Of a stretch of 64,000 bases of DNA, positions 17,564-26,912 are shown piece by piece. Numbering within the stretch: position 1 is the first letter of the stretch; each line of letters opens with the position of its first letter. The notes beneath the pieces are model-generated. The model was given only the letters and a program-made list of their open reading frames with translations, searched no databases and was not told the origin of the DNA. The DNA is from Pseudomonadota bacterium (GTDB lineage Bacteria; Myxococcota; Myxococcia; Myxococcales; Myxococcaceae). The position numbers were made by a program, and so were the translations under genes. Location of the stretch: positions 62,001-126,000 of the forward strand of contig JAFAFL010000002.1 of the NCBI GenBank assembly GCA_023423535.1, given 5' to 3'.

Positions 17564-18703
17564 ATGAGCGTCATCCAGCCCGGCCCGTTCAGCCTGAGCT
17601 TCACCCTCGGCCGCATCCCCGTGGTCATCCAGCCCACCTTCTGGCTGATGGCCTGGATCATGGGCGCGTCGCTGCCGAACCGCGAGCTGCTCATCTGGAT
17701 CCCGGTGGTGCTCGTCTCGATCCTCGTCCACGAGCTCGGTCACGCGCTGGCGTTCCATCTCTGCGGCACGGGCTCCGCGATCGAGCTCTACGCGTTCGGC
17801 GGCCTCTGCCGCGGCGAGCGCGAGATCGGACGCTGGCAGGACGTCTTCGTCTCGCTCGCGGGTCCCTTCGCGGGCTTCGCGCTCGGCGGCGCGGCGCTGC
17901 TCACCGAGGCCTTCTGGATCGAGCCCCCCGAGCCCGTCGGCATCGCGCTCTGGCACCTGATGTACGTCAACTTCTTCTGGGGCCTGATGAACCTCATGCC
18001 GGTGCTCCCGCTCGACGGCGGGCACGTGCTGGCGGGGCTGCTCGGTCCGCGCCGGCGCCTGCGCGTCGTGCAGGTGTGCGGCTTCGTCGGCGCGGCCATC
18101 GCCATCGCAGCGGCGAGCTGGGGCTCGATGTACATGGCCATCCTCTTCGGCCTGCTCTCCTACCGGAACCTCGCGGAGTGGTGGCGCCTGCGTCCGAAGC
18201 TCGGGCCCCAGGCCTCGGCCGAGGTCAACGAGGCGCGCATCCGCGACGGCTGGACCGCGCTGCACGCGGGCAACGAGAAGGAGAGCGCACGGCTGGGCAA
18301 GCTCGTGCTCGACGAGACCCGCCGCGAGGGAGAACGTGCCGCCGCCCTCGACCTCCTCGCCTGGAGCGCGCTGGCCATGGGCGAGCCCACGCACGCCCTC
18401 TCCTATCTGCGCCAGACCCAGCCGCCAGGGCTCGCCCGCGCGCTGACGTGGGCGCTGGCGCTCGATGCCTCCGATGAGTCGTCCCCAACGCACGCCGCGA
18501 ACGCCGCCGAGTGGGCACAGAAGGCCTACGAACAGGAGCCCTCCGACACCAGCGCGTCGCTGGCGATCAAGCGGCTCACCCTCCGCGCAGGCCCGGACGA
18601 TCTCGCCCGCGCGCAGCAGCTCCTCGAGCGACACGCCTGGCAGCGGCCCGGGGCGAAGGATGCAGCCGCTGAGCTGGTCACCTCGGCACGCGCAGCGGCG
18701 TAA
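17564..18703 (+). CDS. Site-2 protease family (M50) intramembrane metalloprotease with TPR-like tail
   Basis: The 379-residue protein has membrane segments from about residue 20 to 205. The zinc site is HELGH (56-60) in VSILVHELGHALAF, and the second motif is LPLDGGHVL (Asp151), both diagnostic of site-2 proteases that cut substrates inside the membrane. The cytoplasmic C-terminal third (about 225-379) is helical, with Ala-rich pairs resembling TPR repeats. ATG at 17564 is preferred to ATG at 17549, because TATGTT at 17548-17553 then acts as a -10 element 10 bases upstream. It ends directly against the rhomboid gene on the other strand. Confidence 0.87.
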   Translation: MSVIQPGPFSLSFTLGRIPVVIQPTFWLMAWIMGASLPNRELLIWIPVVLVSILVHELGHALAFHLCGTGSAIELYAFGGLCRGEREIGRWQDVFVSLAGPFAGFALGGAALLTEAFWIEPPEPVGIALWHLMYVNFFWGLMNLMPVLPLDGGHVLAGLLGPRRRLRVVQVCGFVGAAIAIAAASWGSMYMAILFGLLSYRNLAEWWRLRPKLGPQASAEVNEARIRDGWTALHAGNEKESARLGKLVLDETRREGERAAALDLLAWSALAMGEPTHALSYLRQTQPPGLARALTWALALDASDESSPTHAANAAEWAQKAYEQEPSDTSASLAIKRLTLRAGPDDLARAQQLLERHAWQRPGAKDAAAELVTSARAAA

Positions 18704-20479
18704 CTACTTCGCCACCGCCGACCGCAGCGCGGCCTCGGCCCGCTTCAACCGCACGTCGCCCGGGCTCACCGCGCGCGCCTGGAGGATGCGCTCCAGCGCC
18801 CTCGCCGGATTGCCTCGGAGCAGCTCGCAGCGCGCGGCGATCTCCAGCGCGAACACGTCCTCCGGCCCGTAGAGCAGCGCCTCCTCCGAGACGGTGCACC
18901 CGCGCTCCAGCTCGCCCGTATAGAGGAGGGCCAGCGCCCACTGCGCGCGGATGCGCACGCTGCCCGGCTCCCGCTTCACCGCCGCGCCCAGCGCCTCCGC
19001 GGCCATGTGCGGATCGCCCACCCGCGTGAGCACCGAGCCCAGCTCCGCCAGCGACCAGGTGGCCTGCGGGAAGAGCAGCGCCTTCGCCCTCGCCTCGCGC
19101 AGCGCCTTCGGCTCGTCGAGCCGCACGCTCTGCGCCATGCCCTCCACCAGCCTCGCGTAGCGCGGGTTCGCGGTCGGGTAGCTGAAGACGAGCTGGTAGA
19201 GCACCGTGCCGCGCGCGACGAAGTAGGCGAACAGCTCGGTGCGTCCGAAAGGCTCGTCCACCTCCGCGCGCACGAGCACCGCGTCGCGATCGCCGATGCG
19301 CGCCGGCACCGGCTGCCGGTGACGCACCTGCAGCACCTCGCCGCCCATCGCCTCGGGACGCAGCTGCTCGTCGATGAAGCGCTTCGCGAAGGCCGCCACG
19401 TCCGCGGGCTCGTCGTCCACCAGCGCGCCGGCCGCGAACGTCGCCCGCCCCGCGCCCGGCAGCCCGTTGAAGAACGCGAGCTGTCCGAAGCGGTTCGCGC
19501 CCGGCCGCCACGTCGTCGGCACCCCCACCGAGATCCCGAAGGTGTCGTCGCGCTCGGTGCGGAAGCCCGGCATCAGCTCCGCCGTCACCGCGCCGCCGCC
19601 CACCACGCCCACCACCAGCACCGCCGAGGGCATCGCGCGCAGGAACGGCGAGAGCTTCGACTTGAACCCCACCTCCGGCACGCGCCCCTCAGCCAGCAGC
19701 CGGGGCCGCAGGAGCGGCGCCACGCCCAGCCCCGCGAGCAGCCCGCCGAGGTGCGCCGCGTTGTCCACGCCCGGGCTGGCAAAGCCCATGAGGAAGAGCA
19801 GCAGCACCAGCGGCACCGCCGCCTCGCCGAGCACCCGCCGGTACCGCGTGGGCAGGATCGTCCGGTACTTCAGCCCGAAGATGACCAGCCCTCCGAGCGC
19901 GCCGTAGACCATGCCCGACGCGCCGGCGGTCACCGCCTCCGGACTCCACCATACCGACGCGGCCATGCTGCACACGCCGCTGAGCATGAGGAGGAAGACG
20001 TAGTCCCAGCGCCGGTACGCGTTCTCCAGCGCGCCGCCGACGTTGAAGAGCACGAAGAGGTTCACCCCCAGGTGGAGGAGGTTCCAGTGGAAGAAGTTCG
20101 CGGTGACGAGCCGCCACAGCTCGCCGGTGTCGGTGATCAGCGGCGCCGCCTTGCCGCCGAGCTTCACCATCGCGTCCATGTCCAGTGGCCCGCCGCGCAG
20201 GCTCCACAGGTGCACCGCGAGGTTCACCGCGATGAGCCCCGTCGTCACCCAGGGAAAACGAAGCATCCCGAAGGTTCTGCCGAAGTGTGCGCGCCGCGGC
20301 TCGTGGACGCTGCGCCAGACCTCCAGCTCGCAGGCCGGCACGAACGCCTCGCCGGTCACCGCCGGAAAGCGCACGAGGCACTGCGGCGACACGTCCCCCT
20401 TCCGGACCCGGGCCTCGAACTCGTCGAGCTCCAGGTGCTCGTCCCCCACTTCTGTCCTGAGGGTCAACGGCTGGGGCAC
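18704..20479 (-). CDS. Rhomboid-family intramembrane serine protease with C-terminal TPR region
   Basis: The 591-residue protein begins with about 70 soluble residues, followed by a rhomboid core (about 72-285). HLGVN (His136, Asn140) matches the oxyanion motif, GASG contains nucleophile Ser188, and AAHLGGLLAG contains His243. It therefore has a complete Ser-His dyad and should be active. After another hydrophobic helix (near 290-310) comes a soluble region with a sulfatase-unlike, PsbP/DUF1795-like strand pattern, then a TPR-like C-terminus (about 470-580). The start is GTG, preceded by GAGGGG. Its stop abuts the stop of the M50 protease with no intervening base, so neither gene has room for its own terminator. 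Confidence 0.87.
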   Translation of the reverse strand: MPQPLTLRTEVGDEHLELDEFEARVRKGDVSPQCLVRFPAVTGEAFVPACELEVWRSVHEPRRAHFGRTFGMLRFPWVTTGLIAVNLAVHLWSLRGGPLDMDAMVKLGGKAAPLITDTGELWRLVTANFFHWNLLHLGVNLFVLFNVGGALENAYRRWDYVFLLMLSGVCSMAASVWWSPEAVTAGASGMVYGALGGLVIFGLKYRTILPTRYRRVLGEAAVPLVLLLFLMGFASPGVDNAAHLGGLLAGLGVAPLLRPRLLAEGRVPEVGFKSKLSPFLRAMPSAVLVVGVVGGGAVTAELMPGFRTERDDTFGISVGVPTTWRPGANRFGQLAFFNGLPGAGRATFAAGALVDDEPADVAAFAKRFIDEQLRPEAMGGEVLQVRHRQPVPARIGDRDAVLVRAEVDEPFGRTELFAYFVARGTVLYQLVFSYPTANPRYARLVEGMAQSVRLDEPKALREARAKALLFPQATWSLAELGSVLTRVGDPHMAAEALGAAVKREPGSVRIRAQWALALLYTGELERGCTVSEEALLYGPEDVFALEIAARCELLRGNPARALERILQARAVSPGDVRLKRAEAALRSAVAK

Positions 20480-20599
20480 CGGTCCCCTCTACCACGCCCC
20501 GGTGGAGGCCTCCCCGACGGCGGCCCGGACCTGCCCGCGCGGCCCCCAGGCATGCGAACGGCCGGCTCGTCCAGATGTCCGATGGACAGCGGCCCGGAC

Positions 20600-20663
20600 A
20601 AAAAGCCCTGTTTTTCAGCGGGGATGGGCGCCTTGTGAGCGTGTTCTGCCGTTTGCTATAGAT
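20600..20663 (+). promoter_or_regulatory. Putative sigma-70-type promoter of the FHA-protein gene
   Basis: TTGTGA at 20633-20638 and TATAGA at 20657-20662 are separated by 18 bases. An A5/T5 island (AAAAAGCCCTGTTTTT, near 20600-20615) lies upstream and could act as an UP-like element. The predicted transcript start falls within about 6 bases of the GTG codon at 20675, so the message would be nearly leaderless. This is the best promoter match on the plus strand of the window, but it is read by eye. Confidence 0.5.
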
Positions 20664-20674
20664 CCGCCCGGACC

Positions 20675-22549
20675 GTGCTGAAGCTCATCATCGAAGACGA
20701 CGAAGGCCGGAAGACCGTCGTTCCGTTCGTACGGGACGAGATCACCATCGGCCGCCAAGAGGGAAACACCATCCGCCTGACGGAGCGGAACGTTTCCCGC
20801 CGTCACGCGCGGTTGCTCCGCATGAACGGCCACGTCGTCGTCGAGGATCTCGGCAGCTACAACGGGATCCGCGTCAACGGCGAGAAGCTGGTGGGCCGCG
20901 CAGAAATTGCGGACGGCGACCTCATCCAGATCGGCGACTACGACCTCGCCATCCAGAAGGAGGCCCAGGCCGAGCCGCCGCCGCCGCCGCTGCAGAACGG
21001 CGCCCGGAAGCACACGCCGCCTGCGCCGGTGCACGCCGCGCCGCCCCCCGCGCCCGCGCCGCTGGAGGAGCCGGAGACCGAGGCCGCCTCGCCTGTGTAC
21101 GAGTCGGACAAGCTCGAGGACACCGCGCCCTCCGCCTCCGCCTCCGAGCACGACCTGCGCGAGGCCGCGGACGCCGCCCGCCGGCACGCCACCTCCATCA
21201 TCCGCGTCGATCAGGTGGAGGCGAACCGCCAGCGCCCGGTGGCGGACCTCGAGCCCGAGGAGGCGCCGCGCCTGGTGGTGGTGAACACCGAGTTTGCCGG
21301 CCGCGAGTTCGCCTGCATCCGCACCGAATTGCGGATCGGCCGCGCGGACGACAACGACATCTCGCTCGACCACCGCTCGCTCTCGCGGACCCACGCGAAG
21401 CTCGTGCGCGAGGCCTCCGGCGAGTGGCGCGTGGTGGACCTGCAGAGCGCCAACGGGATGAAGGTCAACGGCGAGTCCTACGCCCAGGCGACCGTCACCC
21501 ACCTCGACACCATCGAGCTCGGGCACCTGCGGCTGCGCTTCGTCGGCGCGGGCCAGAAGTACGCCTTCAACGCCGCCGCCGAGGAACGCGCCGAGCGCCG
21601 CGGCACCGCGTCGATGCCGAAGAAGGCCTCGTCGTCGAAGGTGCCCTTGTTCATCGGGCTCGGGCTCTTCCTCCTCGCGGGTGGCGGCGCCGGCGCGTAC
21701 TTCGTCCTCTTCGCGAACAAGGCGGACTCGGCGCAGACCCCGCCGGAGCCGGTGGCGATCACGCCGAAGGACGCACAGGGACAGCCCGCCGCAAACGGGG
21801 CGAATGCCGCCGCGACGGAGGCGAAGGCCCGCGCGCTGCTGGCCACCTACTCGGAGGTGCTCACCGCCGGGGACCTCGCCCGCGCGCGCGCCGCGCTGAC
21901 GGAGATCGAAGGCCTGGGGACGCTGTCGCCGGAGCTCACCGCGCAGGTGCAGGGCGCGGCAGACCAGCTCTCGGCCGAGCAGGACGTGCCGCGGCGGCTG
22001 GACAAGGCGGAGAAGGAGCTCGCGGCAGGAAAGCTCGACGGCGCGCGGGAGCTTCTGCAGGACGCGGCGAGCACCATCGCCTTTGCGGAGCGGCACGCGG
22101 CGCTCAGCGCGCAGCTGGAGACGCAGACCGCTGCGGCCCAGGCCCAGCAGCAGGCCGCCCAGCAGGCGGCGGCGCAGAAGCAGCAGCAGGCGGCGCAGGC
22201 CGCGGCGGCGGCGGCTTCGGCGGCGGGCAGCCAGAAGCAGACCAACGACCGGGCCCCGGCGCTGTCGCCCGGCGAAGAGGCGCAACGGCTCGCTGACCAG
22301 GCGTACGAGCTTTTGAAGGAGAAGCGCGACAAGGAAGCGCGGACGGCGCTGGCCCGTTGTGTGAAGCTGGACCCGCGGTTGCCGAAGTGCCATCTGCTCC
22401 TCGGCGCGACCAAGTTCCGCTCCGGTGAGCAGGACGAGGCGATGCCGCACTTCGAGGCGTTCTTGAAGCTGGCGCCTGCGGACGACAAGGACGCAGCGAA
22501 GATCAAGACCCTCGTGGCGAAGCACAAGCAGAGCAAGCAGGCCCCGTGA
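20675..22549 (+). CDS. Tandem FHA-domain membrane protein with TPR-like C-terminus
   Basis: The 624-residue protein carries two FHA domains that bind phosphothreonine peptides. FHA1 spans about residues 1-95 (ITIGRQEGNTIRL, VSRRHARL, YNGIRVNGEKL). FHA2 spans about 205-300 (LRIGRADDNDISL, LSRTHAKL, ANGMKVNGES). A Pro/Glu-rich linker lies between them. A single membrane helix follows (near 325-348). After it come an Ala/Gln-rich coiled region (470-525) and a TPR-like end (535-620). Binding of substrates phosphorylated by Hanks-type kinases is expected. The receiver-XRE regulator starts 20 bases downstream and is probably co-transcribed. Confidence 0.85.
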   Translation: MLKLIIEDDEGRKTVVPFVRDEITIGRQEGNTIRLTERNVSRRHARLLRMNGHVVVEDLGSYNGIRVNGEKLVGRAEIADGDLIQIGDYDLAIQKEAQAEPPPPPLQNGARKHTPPAPVHAAPPPAPAPLEEPETEAASPVYESDKLEDTAPSASASEHDLREAADAARRHATSIIRVDQVEANRQRPVADLEPEEAPRLVVVNTEFAGREFACIRTELRIGRADDNDISLDHRSLSRTHAKLVREASGEWRVVDLQSANGMKVNGESYAQATVTHLDTIELGHLRLRFVGAGQKYAFNAAAEERAERRGTASMPKKASSSKVPLFIGLGLFLLAGGGAGAYFVLFANKADSAQTPPEPVAITPKDAQGQPAANGANAAATEAKARALLATYSEVLTAGDLARARAALTEIEGLGTLSPELTAQVQGAADQLSAEQDVPRRLDKAEKELAAGKLDGARELLQDAASTIAFAERHAALSAQLETQTAAAQAQQQAAQQAAAQKQQQAAQAAAAAASAAGSQKQTNDRAPALSPGEEAQRLADQAYELLKEKRDKEARTALARCVKLDPRLPKCHLLLGATKFRSGEQDEAMPHFEAFLKLAPADDKDAAKIKTLVAKHKQSKQAP

Positions 22550-22569
22550 GGCCTCACACAGGAGAGACG

Positions 22570-23259
22570 ATGAACACCAGCCCGACTTCTTTTGCCGACG
22601 GATTCGCCGACAACGCGACGCTGGACGCGCTCCATGGCGAAGAGAGCGTGAAGCTCCGCCGCGGCATGCAGATCCGCGTCCTCGTCGTGGACGACGAGCC
22701 GGACAACTGCGAGTACCTCAAGCTCCTCCTCGTCCGCGAAGGCTACGAGGTCGACACCGCCACGGACCCCACGAAGGTCCTGGAGATGCTCAAGAGCCAG
22801 GACTACCACCTCATCGTGCTCGACATGATGATGCCGCAGATGAGCGGCACCGACGTGCTCGAGCAGGTGCGCAAGGCGGACAGCGACGTGGCGGTGATCG
22901 TCGCCACCGCGTACCCGAACGTGGACACCGCGGTGGCCTCGCTCCGCGCCCACGCGTCGGACTACGTGAAGAAGCCGTTCGAGCCGCAGCAGTTCCTCTC
23001 GGCGGTGGCGAACGCGCTGGCGGAGAAGGGCCTCTCCAAGGATCCGGAGGCGGACCTGCACCGCGCCATCGGCCGCACCATCCGCGACGCGCGCAAGACC
23101 CAGGAGCTGACCCTCAAGCAGCTCGCGCGCCGCACCGGCCTCTCCGTCTCGCTGCTTTCGCAGATCGAGCGCGCCGAGTCCTCCGCGTCGATCAGCTCGC
23201 TCTACAAGATCGCCACCGCGCTCCGGCTGCGGATGGGCGACCTCTTCGGCGAGGCGTAG
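22570..23259 (+). CDS. Response regulator: receiver domain fused to an XRE-type helix-turn-helix
   Basis: The 229-residue protein has a receiver domain (about residues 35-148) with acidic pocket VVDDEPD, phospho-acceptor Asp85 in LIVLDMMMP, and conserved Lys in DYVKKPF. An XRE/HTH_3 domain follows (about 155-215: TLKQLARRTGLSVSLLSQIE). XRE domains are rare as response-regulator outputs, though they are known in myxobacteria. ATG at 22570 is chosen because AGGAGAGA lies 5 bases upstream. The partner kinase is not adjacent. Placement directly after an FHA protein suggests a shared signalling role, which is inference. Confidence 0.85.
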   Translation: MNTSPTSFADGFADNATLDALHGEESVKLRRGMQIRVLVVDDEPDNCEYLKLLLVREGYEVDTATDPTKVLEMLKSQDYHLIVLDMMMPQMSGTDVLEQVRKADSDVAVIVATAYPNVDTAVASLRAHASDYVKKPFEPQQFLSAVANALAEKGLSKDPEADLHRAIGRTIRDARKTQELTLKQLARRTGLSVSLLSQIERAESSASISSLYKIATALRLRMGDLFGEA

Positions 23260-23280
23260 AGCCCCGGGCGCTGACGGCGC

Positions 23281-24450
23281 CTACGCGTGCGCTTCACGGC
23301 GCCGCTTGAACCGCGCGATGAGCCGGGCCCACTTCGAGGGCCGCTCGCCGCGCGGTTTGTCTTTGCGGGGAAGCTCCTCCGAGTCCTCGAGGAACTCCGT
23401 CGTCCAGATCCGCAGGAAGGCCGCCGCCAGCGCCGCCACCAGCGGACCGAGCAGCGCGCCGATGGGGCCGAAGACGCTGATACCGCCGAAGAGCGTGATG
23501 AAGACGAGCAGCGGCGACAGCTTCATCGTGTTCCGCGCGTAGAGCGGCTTCACGATGTTGTCCACCGAGCCCAGCACCAACGCGCCCCAGAGGAAGACGA
23601 AGATCGCCGCCCAGGGCCTTCCGCCGAGGAGCAGGCCCACCGACACCGGCACCCACACCATGCCGCTGCCGAGCACCGGGATGAGCGAGAAGATGAAGGA
23701 GAAGAAGGCCATCACCGCCGCGAGGCCCAGCGCCATCGGCACCCCGACGATGCGGAAGCCGACGTAGCCGAGCCCGAACTGGATGAGCGCGGTGATGAAG
23801 CTCGCCATGAACACGGTGCGGATGGCGGCGGCGACGGTCGTCAGCAGCGCGCGCGTGTGGCGGCGCTCCATCGGCGTGGCCTCGACGATCGCGCTGGCCA
23901 GCTGCGGTCCGCGGGCGAAGTAGACGAACAGCGCGATGAACGCGATCGTCGCGTGGATCACGATGTTGCCGAGGATGGCCGGGATGGCGGTGACGAAGCC
24001 GGCCAGCGCCGCGCCCACGCCGGCGAGCGAGTTGCCCACGCTCTTGCGCACCTCCGCCGGGTCGACGTAACGGAGGAACTGGTCCGGGAGCAGTCGCTGA
24101 GCGAAGTCGCCCGCCTGACCGGAGGTGAAGTACTCCACCCCGCGGTCGATGAGCGGGATGGCGGACTGGATGAGCAGCACGCCGATCACGCCCAGCGGCG
24201 CGAAGATCCCCACGAAGGTCAGCACCGACATGAGGAGCGCCGCGACCCCGCGCCGGCCGCGAAGCACGCGCACCATCTTCTCGTTGAGCGGCCCGAGCAT
24301 CACCGCCGCGGAGAGCGCCAGCGCCAGCGGGAAGAGAAAGCCACGGCTGATCCAGGCGAGCAGGAACAGCACGGCCCCGAACATCACGAGGAACGTCGGG
24401 GTGGACCATCGCGCGCGGCGGTCGCTCTCCATGACTCGAAGGGTAGCCAT
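23281..24450 (-). CDS. AI-2E family (TqsA/PerM-like) membrane permease
   Basis: The 389-residue protein has about eight hydrophobic segments arranged as in the AI-2E transporter family. The hallmark is the C-terminal half with SLIPVLGSGMVWVPV, DNIVKPLYARNTMKLSP and FGGISVFGPIGALLGPLV. Family members have been linked to signal export and Na+/H+ exchange, so the substrate is uncertain. Its C-terminus is very basic (Arg/Lys-rich). The start may be ATG at 24450 or ATG at 24432; the first has a weak purine-rich stretch upstream. It converges with the receiver-XRE gene. Confidence 0.83.
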   Translation of the reverse strand: MATLRVMESDRRARWSTPTFLVMFGAVLFLLAWISRGFLFPLALALSAAVMLGPLNEKMVRVLRGRRGVAALLMSVLTFVGIFAPLGVIGVLLIQSAIPLIDRGVEYFTSGQAGDFAQRLLPDQFLRYVDPAEVRKSVGNSLAGVGAALAGFVTAIPAILGNIVIHATIAFIALFVYFARGPQLASAIVEATPMERRHTRALLTTVAAAIRTVFMASFITALIQFGLGYVGFRIVGVPMALGLAAVMAFFSFIFSLIPVLGSGMVWVPVSVGLLLGGRPWAAIFVFLWGALVLGSVDNIVKPLYARNTMKLSPLLVFITLFGGISVFGPIGALLGPLVAALAAAFLRIWTTEFLEDSEELPRKDKPRGERPSKWARLIARFKRRREAHA

Positions 24451-24526
24451 CCGCCACGGCCTGCCCTTCGCTCCTGCCGTGCCCATTCCCGGGCGGGAGG
24501 GCGCTCGTCCCCCCGGCCGGTCCGGG

Positions 24527-26062
24527 CTACGGCTGCCGGGGCGCCTCCAGCGTCTGCCCGTTCTGCTGCAGCGTGAGCGACGTGGCCTCGCCGGACGGTC
24601 CGGTCTGGAAGGTGATCGTCGCGTCCACCACCCGCGCGTGGAAGGCCCTCTCGGCGTGGGCGTAGAAGCGGATTCGAGGCTGTCCGGTGCCCTGAACGTA
24701 GAGCCGGTCCGCCTCGCGGGTGACGGTGAAGCTGAAGCTCGGCGAGATCGCGTAGGTGCCCACGTACCGCTGCAGCACATCCTCCGGCACCGGGATCGTC
24801 GCGCGGAGGTGGAAGGTGCGCTGCTCGCCACGCCAGAGGCGGATGAGGTTCGCCGCGAGTTCTTCGTCCGGCAGCGTGGTGCTGTTGGTGAGGATGACCA
24901 CGCCCAGCGCGTCGTCCGGGGAGACCGCCATCATCGCCCGGTGGCCGAAGGTCAGCCCGCCGTGCTGCGCGACCCGTGCCGCGTTCGGAAGCTGCGCCGC
25001 GGAGGGCCAGCCGGTGAACCAGCCCAGCCCGAGCCCGTAGCCCGGCACGCCCGTCTGCGCGCGCGGGGTCATCGCCAGGCGCAGCGCCTCGCCCATGCCC
25101 TCGGGCAACAGCTCGTCGCGGCCCGCCTGGGCGTGGAGCTGCGCGCGCACGTAGCGGACCATGTCGTTGGCCGACGCGCGGACGGCACCGGCGCCCTCGA
25201 TCATCGAGAAGTTGATCGGCGGCACCGGCCCGCCCTCCGAGTTCCCCTCCGCCACGTTCGCGTCCGGCGGCGGGTTGATGAAGGTCCGCTTCATCCCCAA
25301 CGGGAGGAGCACCCGGCGCAGCAGCAGTTCCTCATACGAGCCCACCTCCGCCGCGCGCGCGGTGAGGTGGCCCAGCAGCCCCGCCCCGAGGTTGCTGTAG
25401 GAGAACCTCGCGCCCGGCACCGACGAGAGCGTCACGTTCTTCAGCGACCCGTAGAGGACGTCCGGCCCCTGCTGGCCGTAGGGATGCTCCGGGTCGTTGA
25501 GCGTTGCGCCGGGCGGCTCGCGCGGGAGCCCGCTGTGGTGCGTGGCGAGGTGCTCGAGCGTGATGAGCTCTCCGCCCGCGCCCTTCGGCATCGTCGCGCC
25601 GGTCGGCAGCAGGGACTCGGCGGACTGCCCGAGCGCGGCCTCGCCCCGCCCCACCGCCTGCGCCAGCGTCAGCGAGGTGAAGGTCTTGGAGACGGAGCCG
25701 AGCTCGAACACCGTCTCCGCATCCACCGGCCTCGTGTTGCCCCAGCCCAGCGTGCCGGAGGTCAGCACGTGCTCGCCGTCCTCGCGCACGATCGCCACCG
25801 CGATCCCGGGCGTCCACTCGCTCTGCACCGCGTGGTCGAGCCAGCCCTGCACCGTCTCCAGCCGCGCGCGCTCTTCGGCGCTGACGGTCCCGGCGTCCTC
25901 CCCCGCGTCCGGGCCCTCTTGTCCGCCGTCGGTGACGACGCCGGCATCGGAAGGCTCGTCCGGAGGCGGCTCGGTGGGCGCGCCACAGGCGGTGAGCCCG
26001 AGGAGCACGGCGAGGAGCAGCGTGGAGACGGGAGGGGTCTTCTTCAGGACGTGGTCACTCAT
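24527..26062 (-). CDS. Serine hydrolase of the beta-lactamase/class C family, lipoprotein
   Basis: The 511-residue protein has a lipobox (LTAC, Cys26), then an Asp/Gly/Pro-rich linker (30-62). The penicillin-binding-type serine hydrolase domain spans about 65-400: SVSK (Ser123, Lys126), YSN (222-224) and a HGG segment in place of KTG. A C-terminal small beta domain follows (about 415-511). Such proteins are often esterases or D-amino peptidases rather than antibiotic resistance enzymes, so no resistance role is claimed. The linker and lipid anchor suggest an envelope-surface enzyme. It is separated by 70 bases from the crotonase gene. Confidence 0.85.
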   Translation of the reverse strand: MSDHVLKKTPPVSTLLLAVLLGLTACGAPTEPPPDEPSDAGVVTDGGQEGPDAGEDAGTVSAEERARLETVQGWLDHAVQSEWTPGIAVAIVREDGEHVLTSGTLGWGNTRPVDAETVFELGSVSKTFTSLTLAQAVGRGEAALGQSAESLLPTGATMPKGAGGELITLEHLATHHSGLPREPPGATLNDPEHPYGQQGPDVLYGSLKNVTLSSVPGARFSYSNLGAGLLGHLTARAAEVGSYEELLLRRVLLPLGMKRTFINPPPDANVAEGNSEGGPVPPINFSMIEGAGAVRASANDMVRYVRAQLHAQAGRDELLPEGMGEALRLAMTPRAQTGVPGYGLGLGWFTGWPSAAQLPNAARVAQHGGLTFGHRAMMAVSPDDALGVVILTNSTTLPDEELAANLIRLWRGEQRTFHLRATIPVPEDVLQRYVGTYAISPSFSFTVTREADRLYVQGTGQPRIRFYAHAERAFHARVVDATITFQTGPSGEATSLTLQQNGQTLEAPRQP

Positions 26063-26132
26063 GCGCGCGGCTGTACGGGGCTCGAAATCGACGATTGCCT
26101 GCATCCCTGCCGGGCGGGTGCGCGGTCCTGCT

Positions 26133-26912
26133 TCAACGCCCACTGAAGACCGGCGGCCGCTTCTCGTGGAACGCCTCCCTGCCCTCGCGCGCGTCGCTGC
26201 TGGCGAAGGCTTCGTAGCGGGCCTCCCGAAGGCTCGCGCGCTCCTCGTCAGTGAGCACTGCCCGGTCGAGGAACCGGAACGCGCGCCGCATCCCCCGAAC
26301 GGCCAGCGGGGCGTTGCCCGCCAGCTGCCGGCACAGGGCCATCGCCTTCGCCTCCGCGTCCTCGGCGCTGGTCGCGAGCTCGTCCACCAGCCCCCACGCG
26401 AGCGCGGTCTGCGCATCGATCCGGCGCCCGGTGAGGAACATCAGCCGCGCGCGCTGGAGGCCGATCACGCGGGCGACCCGCGCGAGTCCCTCCTCCGAAT
26501 AGACGATGCCCAACCGCGCCGGCGGCAGACAGAACACGGCGGAGGGCGCGGCGATCCGGAAGTCGCAGCCCATGGCGAGGTCGCAGCCGGCGCCGAACGC
26601 CGGTCCCTCCACCAGTGCCACGCTGGGCGCGGGATGCGCCGGGACCTTCCCGAGCACCTCCATCACCCGGTCGTCGGGGAGCGGTCCGCCGGGCTCGACC
26701 TCGGGCAACGCGCCCAGATCCGAGCCGGAACAGAACGCGCCGCCCCTTCCACGAAAGAGCAGCGCGCGGACGTGTTCGGATGCAGCAGCTTCCAGCGCCG
26801 CCGCGAGGGCGTTCAAGAGCCCGTCGTCGAGCGCGTTCTTGCGGTCCGGCCGGTCGAGGGTGAAGGCGCGAATGCCGCCCTCGAGCGCCTCGACGTGCAG
26901 GCTGGGGGTCAT
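26133..26912 (-). CDS. Crotonase-superfamily protein (enoyl-CoA hydratase/isomerase-like) lacking the canonical Glu pair
   Basis: The 259-residue protein has the crotonase fold signatures: RPDRKNALDD near the start, GGAFCSGSDLG for the first oxyanion loop and GPAFGAGCDLAMGCDFRIA for the second. Rat crotonase uses Glu144 and Glu164; here the equivalent positions appear to be Asp (GAGCDLAM) and Pro (FCLPPARLG). A standard hydratase mechanism is therefore doubtful, and isomerase or another CoA activity is possible. Its ATG overlaps the stop of the biotinyl-carrier gene by 4 bases, so it is translationally coupled to an acyl-CoA carboxylase module. Role in amino acid or branched acyl-CoA breakdown is inferred from context. 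Confidence 0.82.
   Translation of the reverse strand: MTPSLHVEALEGGIRAFTLDRPDRKNALDDGLLNALAAALEAAASEHVRALLFRGRGGAFCSGSDLGALPEVEPGGPLPDDRVMEVLGKVPAHPAPSVALVEGPAFGAGCDLAMGCDFRIAAPSAVFCLPPARLGIVYSEEGLARVARVIGLQRARLMFLTGRRIDAQTALAWGLVDELATSAEDAEAKAMALCRQLAGNAPLAVRGMRRAFRFLDRAVLTDEERASLREARYEAFASSDAREGREAFHEKRPPVFSGR

Noticed and set aside
16682..18634. N-terminal extension of the LolA-like gene to 18634
   Set aside because: The extra 384 codons are antisense to the M50 protease; ATG 17482 starts a proper signal peptide.
24527..26062. Antibiotic-resistance beta-lactamase
   Set aside because: The SxxK/YxN/HGG pattern with lipoprotein anchor and extra C-terminal domain is typical of general serine hydrolases; nothing indicates resistance.
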